Assembly: GCA_021613335.1 (NCBI GenBank)
Contig: JAJTWR010000356.1
Span: forward strand, 124,001-188,000
Length of the DNA stretch: 64,000 nt
Source: Whitmania pigra
Lineage: Eukaryota; Annelida; Clitellata; Hirudinida; Haemopidae
Reading direction: 5' to 3'
The notes below the pieces were generated by a model. That model did not search any database. It was not told the DNA's origin and saw only the letters and a program-made list of their open reading frames with translations. The position numbers and the translations under genes were made by a program. Every line of letters begins with the position of its first letter. Positions within the stretch are counted from its first letter, which is position 1. Shown piece by piece: positions 55,769 to 64,000 of the stretch.

Positions 55769-58348
55769 TTACTGTGCATTGTTGAAAACGCAACCTTCCA
55801 GGTACGATACGACGTGCTCGTATGAAGCTTGTCTTGCTTGTTCCGTGGGAGAATGCCCATCCTGGGTGATATTTTATTAAATCTTGGAATGATGGGTGCC
55901 AATACAAAGGCAAATTTCACAAAAAAAAAAACGTCTGAGCTTCTGACAAACCTTGTTCTTGAGGTCAATCTTGGCACCTGCTCTGAGAAGTTCTTTGACC
56001 ACCTCCAAATGACCAAAAAATGCAGCAGCATGCAGAGCACTCTCCCCATTCTGAAATTAATGGGTGATTGAAACTGCTTCGACAAAGGATTCGTTTGAAT
56101 CATACTGGCCAGTTTGAAACCAGTTCTGGTTTTTGAGAAGGCAATATTATAACAGATCAGATTAATTAATGCAATATTCTAGCATGTAATAAGCATTGTT
56201 ATTAATAAACATTATTATATGCAAATGACCCTCAAAGATCAAGTTCAATAAGAAAGATATAATTCACCTGGAGGAGGCTGAGGTTGGGTTTGTATTTGAG
56301 AAGTTCGAGGACAACATCCAGGTAGCCTTTGTGGGCAGCCTTGAACAATGGGGTGGCACCGTCCTAAATGTTTAAAGTTATTGTAAGGTGATTATGAGTA
56401 TTATGGCTATTGAGTATTTTGCCTCATGTAATGATTGTACACTACAGAAGATTAACAATAAAATGCTTAAAACAATATTCTCAGTTTTGCAATTTCTGCA
56501 CTTATGCATATGTATGTCTTAAAAAGGCATTTTGGCTTGCCAATAAGCTATTACAAAATTTTTGCATGTTTTGCTCCAGTGTGCCCTGCAAGTCATTATA
56601 CTCTGCATTTGTGTATTGTGGAGTTTTATAAAAGAACTCTGAACAGTCAAATGAATAATGGGGAAGCAGTTGGTCAAACACCATTACACCAGTGAAAAAT
56701 AATTATTAATTCGTGCTTGGGTGTAGTGAATAATGAGATTCGTGTATCAAAGCAGAATTTTACTATCAGCTCTAAAATAGAACACAACTGGCTAGGAAAT
56801 ATTATCAATGTAAAACCAGCAAAAAAGTAGACAGAGCAGCTTGGGAAGGTGGCACGAGTACACGTCTTTCTTACCTCTCTGGACGCATCCACCTCGGCCG
56901 AAGCTTCCAGAAGTTCCTTGGCCACGGCTGCGTGACCCATTTGACAGGCTATCCACAGAGGTGTAGCACCATCCTTTGAGCAAATGTTTATTTTGATAAT
57001 TTAAAATTGATGCCATGCAAACGGGATGCATGATGCTGTGTGCTATGATGAGCAATAAACCCATTTGACCTTCCTTGCAAGGCTGACATTTGCTCCTTTG
57101 CTTAAAAGGAATTTCACCATCCTGAGATGCCCGTTCTGAGACGAAATGAAAAGCGGTGATGCCCCGTCGACCATCTGGCAGTTAAGATCGGCATTATGCT
57201 TCAGTAGCTCCTCTACCACTTCCAGGTGGTTGCATTGGCAGGCCACAAATAATGGGGTACCACCGTCCTGAAAAGTTTTTGAAAAGTCTAAGTATTTTAA
57301 TATTATTATTAAGTACATTATTATTATAATTTTAAGTAATTTCAAAAACACCTTGCTTGTTAGTTATTAAGTTCTGCAATGTTTGCATATGGTATAAAGT
57401 ATAACTGTTTGTTAGAGACTCATGTAACTAGAATTTAGAACTCACGTAACTAGGCACATCAACAGGTGCCTCATGCGAGATCAATTCTTTGACGATGTCG
57501 ATGAAGCCTCCTTGAGCAGCAAAGAACAAAGCACTGGTACCAGTCTGGTGTGAAAAAATGGAGGCCAAACTGATTTTCAATAATAAGTAAAGCAACTCCA
57601 TAACAAATGCAATGTTTTAGCCATACATCACTAAGCTTTATTTATGCTGTGTTTTGTGATAAGAAAGTACTAAATTACCAATTTGCAACATATAAATTAA
57701 AATAAGTAATTGCTGTTGAGCTCATAAAAATATTTACCAATCTCCTTGCTGCTGGATCAGCACCACTTTTCAAAAGCTCCTGAACACATTCCAAATGGTT
57801 GTTTGCAGCTGCCAGGATTAGTGGGGTTGTTCCTTCCTGAAACAAAAATATTAAACATCCTACGAATAAACAAAAGAAAACTCTAAATTGGATTAAATTA
57901 TCAAATCTGAGTTGTAATACCACTAATCCATGCTAAAAAAAGTAAATCTATAAAGTCAAAGCAGCCACAAAAAGCAACATTAAACCAAAGAAGTTTAAAG
58001 ATAGAAAAAAATAAAACTTCTATCATCATCAATTTATATGTACTTCAATGTAAATAATAAAATCTTAGATGATGGAACTAAATGACGTCCTTAAACTCCA
58101 AAGCGAGAGATCAACCTTATCTTTGCAGTCTACATGGATCTGGCCAGCTTCGATAACTTTTCTGATTTGATCTACGTTACCCTGAAGAGCCGCAAGATGT
58201 AGCTGCTGATCTGTGGGGGCTTCTTTAGGCTTTCAAGTGGAAATTTAAAATTTGTTCTAAACAAAATGTCAACCATTTTGACGATATCGCCGGCAGATCG
58301 CCAGCTTCTTCAACTAAAACATTGAAATAGTCCAACCTTGCTAGTCAT
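55769..58348 (-). CDS. ANKRD29: Ankyrin repeat protein, ANKRD29 orthologue
   Basis: Exons 58337-58348, 58116-58229, 57738-57836, 57446-57544, 57070-57267, 56875-56973, 56268-56363, 55952-56050, 55769-55861; 302 aa, almost the length of vertebrate ANKRD29. Every junction is in phase 0 and internal exons are 99 or 96 nt (198 for the double one), so nearly each exon is one ankyrin repeat: EGTTPLILAAANNHLE, TGTSALFFAAQGGF, DGGTPLFVACQCNHLE, DGATPLWIACQMGH, DGATPLFKAAHKGYLD, NGESALHAAAFFGHLE. ALFFAAQ, PLWIACQMGH and ALHAA fit ANKRD29. The molecular role of that protein is not established. The 12-nt first exon is the least certain part. Upstream, 58349-58986 separates it from a divergent plus-strand gene. 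Confidence 0.93.
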
Positions 58349-58986
58349 GACTTAAATTTAAATTGCGCTATAAAATTATGGCGTTTAAATTCGGTTGCAA
58401 ACTGCTCTAAAACACTAGCCTAAGCAACAGACATCGCGTGAAAATATGTTTGGATAAAAATGAATTAAGCCAAAATTAAAGTTAAAAGTTTTTCTAGACC
58501 AAAAAAACTTAATAAGTTCTATTGAAATCAAAATGTGACATTTAAAAATGAAAACCTTTGCATATTAAAGTCTAACTAGAAACTTATGTAGAATTGCTCA
58601 CTAAAGCCTTTGCTTTCTGTTCCTCCCTGAGTGCACACTTTTATTAATTAAAAAAAACATGAAACATAATATTATTTTTTTTTAATTATAAGTAGCAAAA
58701 AATTGTTATTTTCTCAACTTATAATATCTAAGCCATTTGTACCATAGTTCGAGGAGCACCGAAATATCTACCTTTATATTACTTTGACATCAAATGCTAA
58801 TCATCGTGTAAAATGTTATGAAGATATATAATTTTTAGATTATCTGAAAATAAGATTAACGAATGTGTTTTGGGGAATTCCTATTTCGATTTGCGAATGG
58901 ATCGCATCAGGTTATAAATCAATCTTTATCCTTTAATTTAACACCTTTGTCATGAAGTTTTTATTTAAAAAAGATTAATTTCCGAT

Positions 58987-59544
58987 ATGGAAGATTCTGA
59001 GGTGAGACTCTGTGACTCTAGCATCTTTTACGTGTATTAGATATTCTTTCTAAAAAGGAGTTCCGGTTACTCACTCTATACGGCATAAGAGTGAGGCAAA
59101 ACCCTGATGAAATCACTCTGATCTTACAAGCAAGAAGAGAAGATGAACTTGAGGACAACGACACCAATATTAATGAGGATGAAAGTCAACATTCCGATGA
59201 TGATTACGACGGAAGCGATGATGAAAGCCAAGTTGATAGCTACAGTGAGGAAATATCTAGTGCTGATATCAACAGTTACTCAGGTAACTGAATACTATTT
59301 GTGGTTAAGGAGATATTGGTTTTGTTCAAAAACTTAATTGTGCACTATCATTCTTTTGATTGAGTAGCCATTTTAGTTTTGTTGTATTCCACTAAGCATT
59401 TGCATTTGATTACATCATATCTTCTCAAAATTAATTAATGCACAATACTTTAACAATAGTTGAACTTTATTTACAGTGGAAGTTCAAGACAGTGACCTAC
59501 ATCAAAGTCACTCAGTATCAAATCAAATGCAACATCTTCCTTAG
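58987..59544 (+). CDS. Small acidic protein of unknown function
   Basis: Exons 58987-59001, 59058-59283 and 59477-59544 give 102 aa with correct phases and GT-AG junctions. After MEDSE comes FRLLTLYGIRVRQNPDEITL, then an Asp/Glu/Ser-rich middle (EDNDTNINEDESQ, DDDYDGSDDESQ) and a Gln/Ser/His-rich end. No family was recognised. The conserved-looking front and disordered acidic rest suggest a small regulatory or scaffold protein. It is divergent from ANKRD29, and 58349-58986 probably carries both promoters. Further 3' exons cannot be excluded. Confidence 0.6.
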
Positions 59545-60990
59545 AAATGAAAAAAGAATTGTTTACAAGAAAAGAATTTTTGAAACAAATGAATGAAGAA
59601 AAGCAATATTGCTCCAAGTTATGGTTGAGGGTCAAGTTCAGTTCAATAACTGGTGGTAATCAGCACAGTTACATCTTTTGGAGAGTTTTTCAAAAAGAGG
59701 AATGGAGTCTAGCAGATCTCTGGGGCTCATAGATTTAAGCAGACCTCAATTAGATCACTTATTTGTACAAATAAGTTACATTTCAAGGATTTGATTCCCA
59801 ATGTTGTTTTTATTGAGATTTCTCTGATGAAATATGTAAAAAAAACAAAAATTTTTTTTCTTAACTTTGTTAAAATTTGATGAAAATGCAATCCATATAA
59901 ATAGTTTATTTACACCAGATTATCATTTGAGGGAGTAAAATCTGGCACAAGTCTGTGTTCACAACTGCCATGAAACCAGTAGAACCACTTTGCATGCCCT
60001 CACTGAATCTTGGCAAAAGGAATCGACCGGGAATCCTACCCCCAGCAAATATTAGCCGGGAATGTCGCAAATCGTGTAAAAGAAATTTTGACACTTTTAT
60101 AAAATGCTAACATCTATTCCACTTCTGAATCCAAGTTACCATGAAATCTTTCCTTTGATGGAATAAAATTGTCAGGTATTAGTTATAAAAGCTCTTGAGA
60201 GAGGCTGGTAATTTGAACTTATGGAGGTTGCATCAAGGCCAAAGTCTTAATCACTACAGATGCCTGGTATTTATGATTCATGATAACCCATAATATCTCG
60301 TCGTAATAAAAACTCATCCGATACTTGGGGCACCTTTGTGAAATAATCTGCTCTTAATGAATATGAGTAATATGATGACAATTATGACATCAATAATGAA
60401 GATAGTAACTACTATTATGATGACAATAAGGATAATCTATGGCATAGTTATTATGATAATGATGCCCATGGATCTGGTGATAATACCGACTATTGTGATG
60501 ATTATTTTGATGGTTATTATAACGATTATTTGCTTCTTAGAGTGGTTCAAAAAGAAAATTTTGATTTCAATGTCGTTTTAATTTTGTTGTTGATGTAAAC
60601 AAAAGTTAAATAATATTTAAAATGGAAATATTTATTCCTTTCAGATAATATTTAAAGATTGCTGTTCAACCAACATGAAAATATAAAATGTTAACATATG
60701 TCAGATACATTGCAGCTAATTGTGATTGCAATATATTATATATTGACACTAATAGGTCCATGAGTCATCAGTGTTTTTTGTGGAATCTGAAACTGGCAGT
60801 CTGATGTTCTTGACAACCTAAAAAAAATCTGCATTTCAGGATTTGTCATTGTAATGGAATGATTGAAAGCATTCATGAATTTTTTCATGGAATATGGATC
60901 AGGTATATCAAGACTGTTGCAATATATTGAGTTCAATTAATCAAAAAGCAACTGATGGTGATGTTACAATGTCAAGGAGTCTAAACCTCC
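59545..60990. other. Non-coding stretch with a degenerate ATGATG-type repeat
   Basis: 60355-60530 consists of imperfect atgat/gataat repeats. The rest shows no exon chain; short ORFs here have no motif. Confidence 0.55.
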
Positions 60991-60997
60991 AGAGGGC

Positions 60998-61160
60998 GTG
61001 CAGGTTAGCCGAATTGGTTACGTGCCTGCATACGGCGGTAATGGCAACAGTCGTAATGTGTCGCGTTCGAAACCCAGCCTGCAATGCCCCAGTTCCCATG
61101 GGAAGGAGCTATATAAATGGTTACAACAAGCACCTCTGGCGCTATGCATATGGCCCTATA
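60998..61160 (+). mobile_element. tRNA-derived SINE, copy 2
   Basis: A box tagccgaattgg (61006-61017) and B box gttcgaaaccc (61065-61075), close to the Pol III consensus, in the order and spacing of a tRNA head. The rest does not fold as a tRNA gene, and tataaatgg/tataaatga words follow. It matches copy 1 at 49.7 kb in layout and many bases. Confidence 0.75.
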
Positions 61161-61377
61161 TAAATGAAGTTACAATTACAAGTTACAAGAAGCATTTCAT
61201 GTTCAAGAAATCGTATATAATTTTTGAGTAGTATTATATATTTTAGGGCAATATCAAATTATTTATTTAAACAAGACATGCAATCCATGTTGCTTAAAAT
61301 TTTTTCTACTTTATGTGGATTATTATACTTTTTATTCTTGGTAACAACACTAGCAGTCAAATCCTGGCATCACTTCC

Positions 61378-61580
61378 TTGCACCTAGTCTTTGTTCATCT
61401 TTCGTCATTGCCCTGCATCAGCCTGTCAATAATTCATCACTCATCAGTAGAGATCTCTCATCTGGAACGGATTTCCAACCCTCCTCAGAGCCCAACCATC
61501 CCCGGAGCTCTTCAAGTCCCACCTGAAGATCCAGCTCTTCAAGACGTCTTTGACTCAGAACAACAAGAACGCAAGGCAAC
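61378..61580 (+). mobile_element. 3' coding remnant of a LINE
   Basis: One frame reads SLIWNGFPTLLRAQ followed by ELFKSHLKIQLFKTSL, the WN-LP / FKS-LK-LF block at the C-terminus of many non-LTR elements. Nothing else of the element was recognised upstream. Confidence 0.55.
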
Positions 61581-62099
61581 TCTGACGTTTATGCACATGG
61601 CTCCTTAAAATCAAATATCATTACTTTTTTTTAACTGGATATAAATCAATCAATGCTTGGACTCATCTGATGGACGTTTTTAGAAGCAATTTATTACTAA
61701 TCACTTAATGACAGTCAATGATGTAATTATTCAGCTGTGAAACTGAAATGAACGTGCATTGAAAGTTGTGGGAATAATTATTGTCAATAAAAAAGCCCAT
61801 TCAAAATTCTTGCGCCAGCTTCATTTTCTATGAAACAAATTACAACATTGCACGTCTTGTTCATTCGACTTTGTGAAGTATTTTGGACATCTGAATTGGC
61901 AACTCTTCACAGACTTTATAACAGGCTCTTTTTTTAATTATTTCCTTTGTAGGTGGCTTTCTGCTAGGAGCACGTCCCAAGATTGATTTGCTTTAATCCA
62001 TCACTTGTCACAAATATATTACTATTGAATCGTTTTTAATATATTTTCGTTTATGCTTTTCATGAATTGCCATTTAAGACATTCCAAAATGTCATAACC

Positions 62100-62700
62100 G
62101 ATTGCCCCCTTGACTTTAGAAAGAAGGCAATCTCTCAAGTTTTGTGAGGGTTTGCCTCCCCCAAAACCCCGGAAAAACTGAACTGATCGTAACATGTCGT
62201 AACAGGTCCTTCGAGAAGTGTGTGAGGCCGCAAAAGCAGCTGTCTCAAAAGCAAACTCGCGCTCGATCGCACAGCACTTAAAGATTTATTTCTTGCGCGA
62301 GAGCTTCGCAAAAAAGATGTCAAACTCCCAGGCGAGACTTTCTTACAGAAGCAAACTACTGGACCGCCGCAGCCCACCTAGGAGGGATGAGGCACTAACC
62401 CCAGGTGCCAATAGAAAGTGGCAAGAGGCCTGATTCGTTGCTCGTATCGCCGTCGACGGATGCCATAGAATGAAGCCATTGAGAGCTTTTGCAGTCGCTC
62501 CAGTCCAGGCAGCAGTGACCGGCATAACAAGGCCAACGAGTGCTTCTTATAGCCGGCGGTAAATGTTGGGTCCAGAAAGACAAAAACCGACAGGACATCC
62601 GGCTGATCACCCCTCTCTCGAAAACGTAAGGAGAATCAAAGGGCCGACGGGAGAAACTCCTCTGAGGATCCCTGTCTGAGCTCCAAGGCGGAGTAACAAG
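62100..62700. other. GC-richer segment unlike its surroundings
   Basis: This 600-bp stretch is clearly richer in G+C and CpG than the flanking AT-rich DNA. A plus-strand ORF at 62218-62433 reads EAAKAAVSKANSRSIAQHLK and onward, Arg/Ser-rich, without a family match. It may be part of a mobile element or an old insert; no ends were found. Confidence 0.35.
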
Positions 62701-63002
62701 AAAATAAAGATATTTACCTTATTCAAGACCCTCTATTAGGAACACTATTGAAGATTGCATTTCGCCCACCTGCATGCCTATACGGAGCGTTTTAAAAAAT
62801 ATGTGGCGATTAAAAAAGTAGAGCCCGTTGTAAATGTGGCCTTTCACAACGGTCAACACACAATATGATTGTCTTATTGGATTTTTGCTTATCTTGAATT
62901 GAATAAATAAAATTGTACATTCCAAAATAATTTATTTATAAATTTTAATATTTTGACAAATCAAATTTGTTAAAATTATTAATACGATTACTGATCTTTT
63001 AG

Positions 63003-64000
63003 ATCTATGATGATCATTAATAGTGATATCATCAATAAAATACTTCATGCGGCCACTGAAAAACGCTTAAAATTTTTAATTTATAAAATTATGAAAAAAC
63101 CTGGCAGTCTTTTTGTAGCAGATTCATATATTATAAAACCTTTTGATTCAATAATCAAAAATGCTTTATCGAAACTAGAGGTAACATAAATATATACCAT
63201 TCAATATTTTCGAGATTATGTATGACATAGAAATTTTCATTCAATTTATTTCCAGAAATTTTCTTACATTATCGAGGACAACGTAACAATGGATAAATTA
63301 AAGAGGTTATTAGCATCTTTAGGCGATCTGAGTTTATTGGAAGCGTCAATTGACGAATTGGAAGAATTATGTGATGAAATATTTTATCTGCCCGAAATTT
63401 TCATAGAGGCAATACTAGAAATAGTAAGCTATTGTTGAACATTGATTATTATAATAGAAATAAAATATCGTTAAACTCAGGCTAAACGATGTGATATTTT
63501 GAGACTTACAATAGATCTGTGATTACATAATTCTGGATATTAAAGGCTTATTTTTGATTCTTAGGCGTTCTGGGTAGCAAACGTCGGTATCAAAAACATA
63601 ATATTATCATCGCTTGAAAGGATTGCAGAACGACATGCAGACATAATCCTAGCTAAGGTTTGATCACTGAATTTGATTTAGTTATTAATTTGTTTGATTA
63701 ACTACAGTTAAATATTGAATAAACAAAATTGGAATTCAACATTTGACGAAATCTGCTTACAGAACGGACACGGTATATGCTTACAAGTAGCGATTACTTC
63801 AGAAGTGGAGCTGGAAACTGTATATAACGTCATCTTCGCGTGTTACATGCAATGCAAGGAAAATAAGGCAGACGTTTTTTTGTCTCTGCTAGAAGTACTC
63901 TTAAGAATATTGGTAATGTAGCTCTCATTGAATTTGAATTGAAACTTATTAATAATTAGTTTGCTGCTAAGGTTTACCAATTAATTAACACTTCCGAGTT
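63003..64000 (+). CDS. Unrecognised helix-rich gene, truncated at the right edge
   Basis: At least four exons with good sites and phase 0 throughout: about 63003/63007-63180, 63256-63423, 63565-63657 and 63763-63912. Readings include IINSDIINKILHAATEKRLK, DKLKRLLASLGDLSLLEASI, IILSSLERIAERHADIILAK and DVFLSLLEVLLRIL. The protein is mainly amphipathic helices, rich in Leu, Ile, Glu and Lys, with few Pro or Gly. The ATG at 63007 could be the start, but a spliced upstream exon is also possible (acceptor at 63002). The donor GTAATG at 63913 shows it continues. No domain was recognised. Confidence 0.65.

Noticed and set aside
60998..61090. Possible tRNA gene
   Set aside because: A and B boxes are present but the arms do not pair as a tRNA cloverleaf, and a related copy exists at 49.7 kb; a SINE is the better reading.

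Overview
This window is nuclear DNA from an invertebrate animal. Most genes have many short exons separated by AT-rich introns. The proteins have clear animal orthologues (PLK1, EFR3, RHBDD1/RHBDL4, SPCS2, DLG, ANKRD29). Non-LTR retrotransposon pieces, tRNA-derived SINEs, MITEs and long (AAT)n tracts are scattered through it. The style fits a lophotrochozoan such as an annelid or leech, but that is an impression and not shown by the sequence. All gene models were built by hand from reading frame, splice sites and phase agreement; no alignment or transcript was available.

Layout. 1-2581 (-): 5' part of a PLK1 kinase gene running off the left edge, with a LINE remnant in intron 1. 4928-11671 (-): complete 22-exon EFR3. 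12169-13688 (+): RHBDD1/RHBDL4, head to head with EFR3. 13873-15036 (-): SPCS2, tail to tail with RHBDD1, containing a U12-type AT-AC intron. 15600-23463 (+): complete 25-exon discs-large (DLG), head to head with SPCS2. 25848-51412 (-): five paralogous genes, here called rec A to rec E, filling about 25 kb. 53-55 kb: a MITE and mostly empty DNA. 55769-58348 (-): complete ANKRD29. 58987-59544 (+): a small acidic protein. 59.5-62.7 kb: repeats. 63.0 kb to the right edge (+): an unrecognised helix-rich gene that continues beyond the window.

The most unusual part is the rec array. Each gene encodes a signal peptide, a C-type-lectin-like domain split over two exons, a six-cysteine PAN/Apple-like domain, a variable stalk, one transmembrane helix always on a 61-nt exon, and a short tail that is usually acidic and Ser-rich. 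Intron phases match in all five copies, so the ectodomains, stalks and membrane exons are interchangeable modules. Two members are nearly identical in the lectin exon but strongly diverged in the PAN exon, one uses GC donors at three consecutive introns, and one has a Tyr/Asp/Glu-rich stalk. This looks like a recently expanded family of surface receptors or adhesion molecules; ligand and function are unknown.

The left-hand genes are housekeeping or polarity genes: a mitotic kinase, a plasma-membrane PI4K anchor, two ER membrane proteolysis components and a junctional scaffold. Apart from shared promoter regions there is no sign that they work together.
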